From the NCBI RefSeq assembly GCF_017948455.1, contig NZ_JAFFSU010000003.1, positions 248,001 to 312,000 on the forward strand: a DNA stretch of 64,000 nucleotides, given 5' to 3'. Position 1 is the first letter of the stretch, and each line of letters opens with the position of its first letter. A program made the translations under genes and the position numbers. The notes beneath the pieces are model-generated. The model was given only the letters and a program-made list of their open reading frames with translations. It was not told the origin of the DNA and did not search any database. Below are positions 25,132-32,734 of this stretch, in pieces. The DNA is from Streptomyces sp. GESEQ-4 (GTDB taxonomy: Bacteria; Actinomycetota; Actinomycetes; Streptomycetales; Streptomycetaceae).

Positions 25132-25265
25132 GATCCTTCAGTCTCCGTTTCTGTGTCACGGGTGTGTCGGCGAAGGCGATCGGCCTCTCTGTCGAGGACC
25201 GCCGCGGTGGCGGCCCGGCGTACTGAGGGATCTGGCAGGGCACTGCGCTCGCCTCCGCCCGAAGT

Positions 25266-25292
25266 GACCGCGGGCGCGGATGCTTCGTGACA
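25266..25292 (-). promoter_or_regulatory. ECF41-type promoter candidate for the sigma gene at 24205-25131
   Basis: Minus strand: TGTCACG, 16 nt, GGTC; the leader would be about 130 nt. It lies back to back with the promoter of the WhiB-like gene (25353-25379). Confidence 0.6.
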
Positions 25293-25352
25293 CTTTCGCG
25301 GCGAGTTTTTTCGGAGCGGGCCTTGCGGTGGCGGGCGCCGTTACGGGCCGGA

Positions 25353-25379
25353 TGTCACACACGCGCCGACAGTTCGGTC
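25353..25379 (+). promoter_or_regulatory. ECF41-type promoter candidate for the WhiB-like gene
   Basis: TGTCACA, 16 nt, GGTC, 65 nt before ATG 25445. Together with the site at 25266-25292 it makes this gap a divergent pair of sigma-type promoters. Confidence 0.68.
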
Positions 25380-25444
25380 TTTCAAGTGGAAAGCGGTAAT
25401 GCGCGGCACGCGCTTTTCGCCGTTCCCCGCACAGGAGGCATTCC

Positions 25445-25708
25445 ATGGATTGGCGCGTAAGGGGACTCTGCCTGAGCGAGGACCCTGACCTCTTCTTCCC
25501 CATCGGCAGTATCAACAGCGGTCCGGCGACGCTGCAGGCGGACGAGGCCAAATCCGTCTGCCGCCATTGCCCCGTAACGCGGCAGTGTCTGGCCTGGGCC
25601 GTCGAGATGGGCCCGGTCGAGGGGATCTGGGGAGGAACCACGGAAGGGGAGCGCCGTGCCATGCGACGGCGGCCGGTGCGCGAGCAGGCCGTGAAGAGGG
25701 CCGCCTGA
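25445..25708 (+). CDS. WhiB-like iron-sulfur transcription regulator
   Basis: An 87-residue Wbl protein with four cysteines at 9, 39, 42 and 48 (KSVCRHCPVTRQC) that would hold a 4Fe-4S cluster. The G-I-W-G-G turn is at 60-64, and a basic C-terminus (RRAMRRRPVRE) is suited to DNA binding. Wbl proteins are redox- or NO-responsive partners of sigma factors, confined to actinobacteria and their phages. The spacing between the second and fourth cysteines is as in typical family members. AGGAG occurs upstream of ATG 25445. Its promoter places it under the same sigma control as the redox genes around it. Confidence 0.92.
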   Translation: MDWRVRGLCLSEDPDLFFPIGSINSGPATLQADEAKSVCRHCPVTRQCLAWAVEMGPVEGIWGGTTEGERRAMRRRPVREQAVKRAA

Positions 25709-25748
25709 AAGCAGGGCCCATGACGGATGTGGGTGGGCGGGGTCAGGG

Positions 25749-25931
25749 TCACCTTGTCACCGACGAGGACGCCTGGTTGCGGAAGGCGTCGCTGCCGGCC
25801 CCACCGAAGGTGATGTCGACGGTCAGAGGCAGTTCGACGTCCTTGATGCGGAGCCTCCCCAGGAGCGGTTGCTGTCTGTGCCGGAGGTGCAGAGGGGCCC
25901 GTCGTGCCGCGGTGCGGACGACAGGCCCCAT
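25749..25931 (-). pseudogene. YceI-like domain fragment
   Basis: The minus-strand frame encodes LRIKDVELPLTVDITFGGAG followed by DAFRNQ. This resembles the middle of YceI-family proteins (lipocalin-like, polyprenoid-binding periplasmic proteins), where a strand of the type LTIRGVTRPVTLDVEF is followed by D-P/A-F-G-N. Only about 35 residues are family-like; the text on both sides is unrelated. It lies just downstream of the NmrA gene on the same strand and probably represents a lost operon member. Confidence 0.5.
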
Positions 25932-25941
25932 CCATCTGGCC

Positions 25942-25964
25942 GGCGGGCCCTTGAGGGGCCCGCC
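25942..25964. terminator. Hairpin terminator after the NmrA gene
   Basis: GGCGGGCCC pairs with GGGCCCGCC around a five-base loop, 10 nt past the stop codon of the minus-strand NmrA gene. There is no T-run. The placement and stem strength fit an actinobacterial intrinsic terminator. Confidence 0.55.
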
Positions 25965-25974
25965 ACACGCCGAC

Positions 25975-26721
25975 TCAGCTCTGCTGGGCGAGCCAGTCGG
26001 CGAACCGGGTCGCGCCGATGTTCGCGCCCGGACCGGGGAGCAGCGTGGTCTCCTTCAGCTCCGCACCGAAGTACGGGGCGTGCACGTCGGCCACGACCTT
26101 GCGAGGGTCCTTCTTGGCGGCCAGGCCCTTGCGGATCAGCTCGTCGAGCTGGAACTCGTCGGGGCCGGCGATCTCCACGACCCCGTTGACGGGGCCGCCG
26201 ACCGCGGTGCGGCCGACCGCGGCGGCCACGTCGTCGGAGAAGACGGGACGGATCTTGACCGGGGCCAGCCGGACGGTGTCACCCTCGGTCGCCGCCTCGG
26301 CGATGCCCTTCATGAACTCGAAGAACTGTGTGGCGTGAACGATGGAGTAGGGGACGCCGGACTCCTTGATCAGGGTCTCCTGCGCCTGCTTGGCGCGGAA
26401 GTAGCCGCTCTCCTGCAGCCGCTCCGTGCCGACCACGGAGAGCGCCACGTGGTGGGTCACGCCCGCGTCCGCCTCCGCCTTGAGGAGATTGGTGGTCGAG
26501 GTCCGGAAGAACTCCATCACGGCGTCGTCCTCGAAGGACGGCGAGTTGGAGACGTCGATCACGACCGACGCACCGGTCAGGACCTCGGCAAGGCCCTCGC
26601 CCGTGAGCGTGTTGACGCCGGTGTTCGGGGCGGCCGGTACCGCCTCGTGACCGTGCTCATTGAGCTTGGCCACCAGCTTCGAGCCGATCAGTCCGGTACC
26701 GCCGATGACTACAACCTTCAT
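25975..26721 (-). CDS. NmrA-type NAD(P)-binding oxidoreductase/epimerase
   Basis: A 248-residue atypical short-chain dehydrogenase: Rossmann start MKVVVIGGTGLIGSKLV, the family's VVIDVSNSPSFED segment, HHVALSVVGTERL near 115 and IVHATQFFEFM near 150. NmrA-like proteins bind NAD(P) and act as epimerases, reductases or redox sensors. The YxxxK catalytic pair is not seen. It is one of three close relatives in the window (others at 44889 and 57769), each with a sigma-type promoter. Such oxidoreductase/epimerase genes are established genomic partners of ECF41 sigma factors (the COE genes). Confidence 0.88.
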   Translation of the reverse strand: MKVVVIGGTGLIGSKLVAKLNEHGHEAVPAAPNTGVNTLTGEGLAEVLTGASVVIDVSNSPSFEDDAVMEFFRTSTTNLLKAEADAGVTHHVALSVVGTERLQESGYFRAKQAQETLIKESGVPYSIVHATQFFEFMKGIAEAATEGDTVRLAPVKIRPVFSDDVAAAVGRTAVGGPVNGVVEIAGPDEFQLDELIRKGLAAKKDPRKVVADVHAPYFGAELKETTLLPGPGANIGATRFADWLAQQS

Positions 26722-26766
26722 GGTGACGATCCTTTCGAGATGTGCGGTGTCGTCCGCACTGGGAAT

Positions 26767-26793
26767 GACCGAGTGCGAACGTTTTCTGTGACA
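26767..26793 (-). promoter_or_regulatory. ECF41-type promoter candidate for the NmrA gene at 25975-26721
   Basis: Minus strand: TGTCACA, 16 nt, GGTC, 45 nt before ATG 26721. It lies between the NmrA gene and the 3' end of the FrdA/SdhA-like gene. Confidence 0.68.
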
Positions 26794-26834
26794 CGGGAGC
26801 TGTGCGTGAAGCGTTTCTCTCCGCCGGAGAGCCG

Positions 26835-28565
26835 CTATTCGACGAGCTTTCCGTCGGTGGAGACTTCCGCCATGAGGGACGCGATCTCGTCCGGAATGGC
26901 GGGGATGCTCTCGCGGGTGATCCCCGTCGTCGGGGACCAGACGAGGTTCACGCGGAGGGCGGGGTCCATGTCTGGGAAGTCACTGCGGTTGTGACACCCG
27001 CGGGTCTCCCGGCGTTCCAGCGCCGCTTCGAGGGTGGCGCGGGCCGCGAGGGCGGCCGACTTCAGGTCGAAGGCGTGGGCGAGGTCCTGGAAGCCGGCGA
27101 TGTCGGGGTGCACCCCTACGTTCTGCATGCGTTTCTCGATGGCGTCCAGTTCCGCCAGCCCGCTGCGCAGACCCTCTTCGTCGCGGACGACGCCGGCGTG
27201 CTCGGTCATCGTGTTGCGGATCGCGCGCTGGAGCGCGCGGACGTTCTCGGGTCCGTCGGCGGCGAGCAGTTCCTCGACTTCGGCGCGCGCCTGGGCCACG
27301 GCGGTCGCGGACCGGGGCTGCGCGGTGAGCGACTCGGAGTAGGCGGCGGCCGCCCGACCGGTGATACGGCCGTAGACGAGGAGTTCGATCAGGCTGTTGC
27401 CCCCCAGCCGGTTGGCGCCGTGCAGTCCGCTGGCCGCCTCGCCGATGGCGTACAGACCGCGCACGTCGGTGCTGTGGTCCTCCGGACGGACCCAGACGCC
27501 CCCCATCGAGTAGTGCGCCGTGGGGGCGACCTCGATGGGTTCACGGGTGATGTCGAGCATCTGTAGTTCGAGGAGCGTCTGGTAGACCCGGGGCAGCCGG
27601 TTCATGATCGTCTGACGGGGCAGATGGGAGACGTCGAGCCAGACCCCGCCGTTGGGGGTGCCGCGGCCTTCCTTGATCTCGGTGTAGGAGGCGAGGGCCA
27701 CGCGGTCGCGGGTGGACAGTTCCATGCGCTCGGGGTCGTAGCGGTTCATGTACCGCTCGCCGAGGGCGTTGCGCAGGATGCCGCCCTCGCCGCGGGCGGC
27801 CTCGCTGACCAGGGTGCCGGCGGCGTTCTCCGGTTCGATGATCCCGGACGGGTGGAACTGCACCAGCTCGGGGTCGCGCAGGCGGGCCCCGGCCTCGACC
27901 GCCAGGCGGAAGGAGTCGCCGGTGTTCTCGTCCCGCCGGGAGGAGGTACGGCGCCAGATGCGCGTGTGCCCGCCGGCCGCGAGGATGACGGCGTCCGCGT
28001 GGACGAGGTAGCCGGTGCCGTTGTTCAGGTCGAAGCCGTAGGCCCCGAAGACGGCACCTTCGTGGACCAGCAGCCGTGTGATGTACACGGTGTCGAGCAT
28101 GGGTATGTCGAGCTGGCTCGCCCGCCGGATGAGGGTGCGCTGGATCTCCAGGCCGGTGTAGTCACCGGCGAACGCGGTGCGGCGGAACTTGTGGGCGCCG
28201 AAGAAGCGCTGGGAGATACGGCCGTCCCCCTCGCGGGCGAACTCCATGCCGTACCGCTCCAGGTCGTCGATGCCCAGGGCCGCCCCCTGGGTGACGATCT
28301 CGGCCGTACGGGGGTCGCCGAGGAGGTAACTCTCCTTGAGCGTGTCCGCGGCATGCTGCTGCCAGGAGTCCTCGGGATCCATCGTGGCCAGAGCCGCGTT
28401 GATGCCCCCGGCGGCCAGGGACGTGTGGGTGTCCTCCTTGGGACGCTTGCCGACGGCGACGACGTCGACACCGGCCTCGGCCAGTTCGATCGCGGCCCGA
28501 AGGCCGGCACCGCCGGTACCGATCACCAGCACCGTGGTGGAAATTTGTCGTTCGGTGATAGGCAC
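26835..28565 (-). CDS. Fumarate reductase / succinate dehydrogenase flavoprotein subunit
   Basis: A 576-residue FrdA/SdhA-type flavoprotein with FAD loop GTGGAGLRAA (residues 17-26), the His at 47 in HTSLAAGGINAAL where family members attach FAD covalently, QFHPSGI, the catalytic region TLVSEAARGEGG and RYDPERMEL, HYSMGGVWV near 365 and the C-terminal capping domain. It would interconvert succinate and fumarate, passing electrons to an iron-sulfur partner. No SdhB or membrane anchor gene follows. The only iron-sulfur gene nearby is the broken ferredoxin transcribed divergently. L-aspartate oxidase is excluded by the conserved His and the lack of nad genes. Confidence 0.88.
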   Translation of the reverse strand: MPITERQISTTVLVIGTGGAGLRAAIELAEAGVDVVAVGKRPKEDTHTSLAAGGINAALATMDPEDSWQQHAADTLKESYLLGDPRTAEIVTQGAALGIDDLERYGMEFAREGDGRISQRFFGAHKFRRTAFAGDYTGLEIQRTLIRRASQLDIPMLDTVYITRLLVHEGAVFGAYGFDLNNGTGYLVHADAVILAAGGHTRIWRRTSSRRDENTGDSFRLAVEAGARLRDPELVQFHPSGIIEPENAAGTLVSEAARGEGGILRNALGERYMNRYDPERMELSTRDRVALASYTEIKEGRGTPNGGVWLDVSHLPRQTIMNRLPRVYQTLLELQMLDITREPIEVAPTAHYSMGGVWVRPEDHSTDVRGLYAIGEAASGLHGANRLGGNSLIELLVYGRITGRAAAAYSESLTAQPRSATAVAQARAEVEELLAADGPENVRALQRAIRNTMTEHAGVVRDEEGLRSGLAELDAIEKRMQNVGVHPDIAGFQDLAHAFDLKSAALAARATLEAALERRETRGCHNRSDFPDMDPALRVNLVWSPTTGITRESIPAIPDEIASLMAEVSTDGKLVE

Positions 28566-28600
28566 GATTGCTCCCGTCGCAATGGGTGGTCACTGACTAG

Positions 28601-28627
28601 GACCAGGTCAGGCCGCGGTTTGTGACA
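28601..28627 (-). promoter_or_regulatory. ECF41-type promoter candidate for the FrdA/SdhA-like gene
   Basis: Minus strand: TGTCACA, 16 nt, GGTC, 35 nt before ATG 28565. Only 13 bp separate it from an outward-facing copy of the same motif. Confidence 0.7.
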
Positions 28628-28640
28628 GCGGCAGAACGCG

Positions 28641-28667
28641 TGTCACAACGTGACGGTGTCCCTGGTC
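28641..28667 (+). promoter_or_regulatory. ECF41-type promoter candidate for the ferredoxin pseudogene
   Basis: TGTCACA, 16 nt, GGTC, 41 nt before ATG 28709. It forms a divergent pair with the site at 28601-28627; the promoter outlives the gene it served. Confidence 0.65.
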
Positions 28668-28708
28668 AGACAGACCAGCCGGACGTGTTCGACGTTCGAG
28701 GAGGAGGG

Positions 28709-29022
28709 ATGGCGTACGTCATCGCGCACGCTCTACATCAACCCCGAGGAGTGCGTCGACTGCCACGCGTGCGAACCCGTCTGCCCCGTGGAGGCCATCT
28801 TCTACGAGGACGACCTGCCGCCGGACTGGGACGCACTACCTTGCCGTCAACGCCGAGTACTTCACCGCGGCGGCTCCGGAGCCCCGCCGACCGCGTGACA
28901 CGGTGGGCGATCACCCTCTCGTCGCGGCACTGCCGCCGCAGAGTACGAGCAAGAAGGAGATCTCCGTCTTCACCGCCCGCAAGGAAGAAGCCGCCGACGC
29001 GAACCTGTGGTTCCCGTCCTGA
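28709..29022 (+). pseudogene. Broken 7Fe-type ferredoxin
   Basis: After GGAGGG, ATG 28709 begins MAYVIA as in actinobacterial FdxA ferredoxins. The next ~22 residues, which would carry the first cluster's cysteines, are missing, and the frame shifts to [20 protein letters not shown], then [15 protein letters not shown] second shift near 28835 leads to [10 protein letters not shown] and PLVAALPPQST, ending at 29022. The second cluster motif CxxCxxCxxxCP survives, but no continuous protein can be made. Two frameshifts and one internal deletion make sequencing error an unlikely explanation. It lies divergent from the FrdA/SdhA-like flavoprotein, so the pair once probably shared electrons. Confidence 0.8.
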
Positions 29023-29051
29023 CCGCGAGGTCCGCCGGGCGTGCCGGTCAG
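29018..29051. terminator. Weak hairpin between convergent genes
   Basis: CCTGACCG pairs with CGGTCAGG around a GC-rich loop, exactly between the end of the ferredoxin pseudogene and the end of the Ohr gene. An eight-base stem makes it only a possible bidirectional terminator. Confidence 0.3.
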
Positions 29052-29545
29052 GGGGCCAGCGTGATGGTGGTCGGCGTTCCCCGCCAGGCCATGCGCGCGT
29101 ACGGACACAACGCGTCGGCCTTCTGTATCAGGCCGTCGGCCGTCTCGGGAGCGACTCCGGGCCACCGCACCACCAGGTCGACGTGCAGCAGATAGCCGCC
29201 GTCCTCCGGGTCACGCCCGAAGGCGACGGTCGCCTCGACGGAGATCGCCGCGGGATCGAGGCCTTCCTGACGTGCCAGCAGGCTCAGCGCGCCGTGGAAG
29301 CATGCCGCGAAACCCGCCGCGAAGAGCTGCTCGGGGTTGGTTCCCCGGCCGTCACCGCCCAGCTCGGCCGGCATCCGCAGGTCGAGGTCGAGGGCGCCGT
29401 CGGACGAGCGGGCCCGGCCGGAGGCCCGTCCATGTGAGGCCACACCGCCGTGGACGGTCACGGTGGTCGTGTAGATGGGCGAGAACTCCTCTCCGTCGTA
29501 GTCCTTCTCGGCCGACAGGGTGGGCAAGGGGATCCGCTCGGTCAC
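29048..29545 (-). CDS. Organic hydroperoxide resistance protein, Ohr/OsmC family
   Basis: A 165-residue Ohr-like protein with the two redox cysteines at 82 (AAGFAACFHGAL) and 147 (ADALCPYARMAW), plus the TNPEQLFAAG segment preceding the first. Ohr enzymes reduce organic hydroperoxides using lipoyl proteins as electron donors, so the lipoyl-bearing E2 at 40819-41970 under the same regulon is a natural partner to consider. The N-terminal ~20 residues are longer than in classical Ohr. It lies directly downstream of a sigma-type promoter and beside a sigma gene. Confidence 0.9.
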   Translation of the reverse strand: MTERIPLPTLSAEKDYDGEEFSPIYTTTVTVHGGVASHGRASGRARSSDGALDLDLRMPAELGGDGRGTNPEQLFAAGFAACFHGALSLLARQEGLDPAAISVEATVAFGRDPEDGGYLLHVDLVVRWPGVAPETADGLIQKADALCPYARMAWRGTPTTITLAP

Positions 29546-29604
29546 GGCATGACTCCGTTGTCGTCGAAGTGCGCAGTCCCGGCAGAGGTCCGGGACTACT
29601 GAAT

Positions 29605-29631
29605 GACCGACAAGCAGCCGTAACTGTGACG
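29605..29631 (-). promoter_or_regulatory. ECF41-type promoter candidate for ohr
   Basis: Minus strand: CGTCACA, 16 nt, GGTC, 59 nt before ATG 29545. The -35 region is only a few bases past the stop codon side of the next sigma gene (29637). Confidence 0.62.
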
Positions 29632-29636
29632 CCCGG

Positions 29637-30533
29637 TCAGTCCCGCAGCGAGGCCACGAACGGCTTCAGCTTGTCCGGGTTCATCACCCACATGATCCGC
29701 TCGATGCCGTTCGCCGAGATGTCGGCGGTCAGCAGGGCGACCGCCTCCCCGCCGGACGAGACCAGCACGGCCGACCGGCCGTTCGCCTCGACCCACCGGA
29801 TCTCGGACTGCGGCCAGAAACGCGGAGCGAAGGCCACGAGGTACCGAGAGACATGGGCCCGTCCGACGACCGGGACCTTGGACGCGCTGCGGATTCCGTT
29901 GCCGTCCGAGTAGCTGACGACATCGGCGGTGAGCACGTCCTCCAGTACCGACAGGTCGCCCGTCCGCGCCGCGGAGAGGAAGACCTCCAGCAGCCGCCGA
30001 TGGGCCGCCGGAGTGACGCGCTCCTTGCGCTCGGCAGCCAGGTGCTTGCGCCCGCGGCTCACGAGCTGACGGGCGTTGGCCTCGGTGATCTCCAGGATCT
30101 CGGCGACCCGTCCGTAGGGGTAGTCGAATGCCTCCCGGAGCACATAGGCGGTTCGCTCCAGGGGATTCAGCCTCTCCAGCAGGAGCAGCACCGCCATTTC
30201 CAGGGCTTCGGCCCGCTCCGCACCCAACTGCGGATCCTGCGCCGTGTCGACGGGCTCCGGAAGCCAGGGCCCGACGTAGGACTCCCGGCGTACCCGCGCG
30301 GACTGGGCCAGGTTGATCGCCAGCCTCGTGGCGACCGTGGTCAGGAAGGCGAGCGGCTCATTGACCTTCGCACGGTCGGTGTTCTGCCATCGAAGCCAGG
30401 TCTCCTGCACGATGTCCTCGGCCTCCACCGCGCTGCCCAGGACTCGGTACGCGATGCCGAAAAGCCGTGAGCGCGCCGAAAGGAAGTCCTTCGTCGCTTG
30501 GTCCAGGGTGCCGGGTTGGGCGCCAGCGTCCAT
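29637..30533 (-). CDS. ECF41-type sigma factor with C-terminal SnoaL-like domain
   Basis: A 298-residue sigma factor with region 2 (RVLGSAVEAEDIVQETWLRW), linker GPWLPEPVDT, region 4 (LNPLERTAYVLREAFDYPYG, then ARQLVSRGRKHL) and a SnoaL-like extension with VVSYSDGNG and the terminal MNPDKLKPF. It is closely related to the copy at 24205-25131. Unlike two of the other copies it has no clear TGTCAC-type site upstream on its own strand, so it may be expressed independently and act as the entry point of the cascade. That is inference. It sits between the ohr promoter and the membrane protein gene. Confidence 0.93.
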   Translation of the reverse strand: MDAGAQPGTLDQATKDFLSARSRLFGIAYRVLGSAVEAEDIVQETWLRWQNTDRAKVNEPLAFLTTVATRLAINLAQSARVRRESYVGPWLPEPVDTAQDPQLGAERAEALEMAVLLLLERLNPLERTAYVLREAFDYPYGRVAEILEITEANARQLVSRGRKHLAAERKERVTPAAHRRLLEVFLSAARTGDLSVLEDVLTADVVSYSDGNGIRSASKVPVVGRAHVSRYLVAFAPRFWPQSEIRWVEANGRSAVLVSSGGEAVALLTADISANGIERIMWVMNPDKLKPFVASLRD

Positions 30534-30681
30534 GGGTCATCCCTTCTGGCCTCGTGCGCCCCATGCTATAAGCGGCCGGGGACGGACACGACGGCGGATG
30601 GTCGTCCCACCGTCCCACCACCCCACAGCCGCCACATTGGCACACCGTGTCGCCCTGTCACTCCCGGACAACCGTCGTCGC

Positions 30682-30708
30682 TGTCACGGATCGATCGCAC
30701 ACCTGGTC
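30682..30708 (+). promoter_or_regulatory. ECF41-type promoter candidate for the membrane protein gene
   Basis: TGTCACG, 16 nt, GGTC, only 15 nt before ATG 30724, so the transcript would have a very short leader. Confidence 0.62.
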
Positions 30709-30723
30709 AGGACTGAGAACGTC

Positions 30724-31317
30724 ATGGACCAGGAGGCGCACCCAGTGCCGGACAAGACGCCAGCACTCCACATCGTGCACTGCATGCTGACGCTGCTCTT
30801 CGTTCTCGTGGCCCTGCATGTGCTGCGGCGCGGGGTCCGGGCACCGGGAGCGGACAGCCTCGACCGGGTGGATCACCTGCTGCACTTCGCCATGGCGGCG
30901 GCCATGGCGATCATGCCCTGGAGCCTCGGCCGGTCGCTGACCGGCCGGACCACGGTGGTGCTCTGTGCGGCGGCGACGCTGTGGTTCCCGCTGACCGCGC
31001 TGTACCGCCGTGCGACGGGCACGGTGGCGGCGATCGCCGGGCGGCTGCCTCCGGCCGCGGGCATGGCGGCGATGGCCTGGATGTCGCGGACGCCCCACGG
31101 CCCCGCGGCCGGCGCGTCGATGACGGCCGCCCTGGTCACCACCGCTCTGACGGTCTGTCTCCTCGGCTTCGCCGTACGGTCGTTGATGCGCCCCATGCCC
31201 GCGCTGCGGACCGCCGCGGGCACCGCGCACCGCGCCGCCGCGGCGGACCCGTACGGGCACGTCCGCGACGGGGCGATGGCGTTGGGGACGGCCGTGATGC
31301 TGGTCCTGCCCCACTGA
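30724..31317 (+). CDS. Multi-span membrane protein (DUF5134-like)
   Basis: A 197-residue protein with about five hydrophobic segments (near residues 15-32, 52-70, 75-92, 98-118 and 130-155) and His/Met residues clustered in the membrane part (DHLLHFAMAAAMAIMPW). Short His/Met-rich membrane proteins of this build are common in streptomycetes as DUF5134 and may bind metals; I am not certain of the family. It starts 15 nt after a sigma-type -10 element. It converges on the LuxC-like gene 7 bp away. Confidence 0.7.
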   Translation: MDQEAHPVPDKTPALHIVHCMLTLLFVLVALHVLRRGVRAPGADSLDRVDHLLHFAMAAAMAIMPWSLGRSLTGRTTVVLCAAATLWFPLTALYRRATGTVAAIAGRLPPAAGMAAMAWMSRTPHGPAAGASMTAALVTTALTVCLLGFAVRSLMRPMPALRTAAGTAHRAAAADPYGHVRDGAMALGTAVMLVLPH

Positions 31318-31324
31318 CCGCCGT

Positions 31325-32734
31325 TCACTCGAAGCCGACGACGGCCTTGCTGCGCATCAGGAAGTCCGACAGGTAACTGTCGTGCGGCACGCCCGGAGCC
31401 ATCCAATGGGTCGGCCGGTCACCGGCGTACACATTGGCGATGGTGGGTTCCGCCAGCAGGGTGGCCAGCAGGGCGTGGTCGCGCGAGAGGACCGAGAGGA
31501 CGAGGGTCTCGCGCAGCGGAGCGATTCCGTCCGAGCGGTTCCACGGCGCGATCCACACGCAGGGAAAGGGGAGTTCGGCCCGCAGTTGCGGGGCTCCCGC
31601 GTGGTCGACCTGGTGGACTGCCGGACGCAGTACGGCACTTCCATCCCCGAGGTCGTCGACGACGCCGTCACCGCCGAGCCAGGCGCGGGTCCCCGCCGCC
31701 ACCTTCTGGAGATAGGAGTCGAGGGCGCGGGCCCGGTCCAGCGGGTACACCGGGAGTACCGCCCGGGTGTCCTGGGGCGGCAGACCGGGCAGCCGGGACA
31801 GGCGGTCCGCGACGGCCTCGGCGAGCAGCGCCGGATCGCCTTCGACGAGGACGGCGGTGGCGTTGACGCACGCGGTACCGCCCTCGTCGGCGACGGAATC
31901 GACGATGGTGTCGAGGTACTCCCGCCAGTCCGTGTCCGCGGTGACGAGGATCTTGGTCCGGCCAGGCCCCTGCGGCAGCACGCGGGCATCGTGCGCGTAC
32001 CGGGCGACCACGTCGTCACCGCCGTACACCACCGCGCGGTCGGCACCTCGGATCAACGCCCCGGCGGCCTGATGGTCCGTGGGCAGCAGCACGAGCTGGT
32101 CCTCCCGGACGCCCGCCCGGTGCAGGGCTCCGACCAGGCGGTGCGGAGTGAACGGCTCCCGCCGGGACGGACGTACGGCGACGCGGTAGCCCAGCGTCAG
32201 CGCCTCCAGCCACAACCGGTGGACACCGGGATGGTTGCCGGAGGCGTTGACAGCGAACACCTCGCCCCTGCGGGCCCATACGGCGTGCCCGGAGCCGAGG
32301 GCCGGATCCCTACTGTCCCGGGCCGCCCCGCGCGGCCTGCCCCGGTCGGCCGACGAACGGGCCAGGCTGACGAATCTCGCGGTGTCCCGTGTCGCGGTGC
32401 GCACCACCGTCAGCGGGCTGCCGGAGGTGCGGCTCACCAGGTGCTCGTACTCGCGGACGCCCAGCCCGCCGATGGTGCCGGTGGCGAACTCCTCGGCGGC
32501 CGCCTCCAGGAGGGTGTCCATGCCGGCCGTCGGTACGGCCTCGGCCTTGCGCAGCGCGGCCAGGGCCCGGTCGACGTAGACCGGCGGTACCAGGCTCAGT
32601 CGCGCCACCTCGGTACCGGACACGTCCGTCACGCTGCTCGGCACGCGCGTCCGGTAAGGGCAGCCCGGGCCCAGCGCGTCCAGGTACACCGGCTCGTCGG
32701 ACTTCTCGACCGTCTCGGCCTTCACGACCGTCAT
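31325..32734 (-). CDS. LuxC-like acyl-CoA/acyl-protein reductase (aldehyde dehydrogenase fold)
   Basis: A 469-residue aldehyde-dehydrogenase-fold protein. VFAVNASGNHPGVHRLW covers the cofactor region. GGTACVNATAVLVEG places the catalytic Cys, and DRAVVYGGDD lies between. The sequence is closer to the LuxC acyl-reductase branch than to ordinary aldehyde dehydrogenases. Such enzymes reduce an activated acid to an aldehyde with NADPH. Its ATG shares a TGATG overlap with the stop of the AMP-ligase gene, so acid activation and reduction are translationally coupled. The substrate acid is unknown. Confidence 0.78.
   Translation of the reverse strand: MTVVKAETVEKSDEPVYLDALGPGCPYRTRVPSSVTDVSGTEVARLSLVPPVYVDRALAALRKAEAVPTAGMDTLLEAAAEEFATGTIGGLGVREYEHLVSRTSGSPLTVVRTATRDTARFVSLARSSADRGRPRGAARDSRDPALGSGHAVWARRGEVFAVNASGNHPGVHRLWLEALTLGYRVAVRPSRREPFTPHRLVGALHRAGVREDQLVLLPTDHQAAGALIRGADRAVVYGGDDVVARYAHDARVLPQGPGRTKILVTADTDWREYLDTIVDSVADEGGTACVNATAVLVEGDPALLAEAVADRLSRLPGLPPQDTRAVLPVYPLDRARALDSYLQKVAAGTRAWLGGDGVVDDLGDGSAVLRPAVHQVDHAGAPQLRAELPFPCVWIAPWNRSDGIAPLRETLVLSVLSRDHALLATLLAEPTIANVYAGDRPTHWMAPGVPHDSYLSDFLMRSKAVVGFE

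Noticed and set aside
25154..25181. TGTCACG upstream of the WhiB-like gene on the plus strand
   Set aside because: No GTC element lies at 16 nt, and the better site at 25353-25379 serves the gene.
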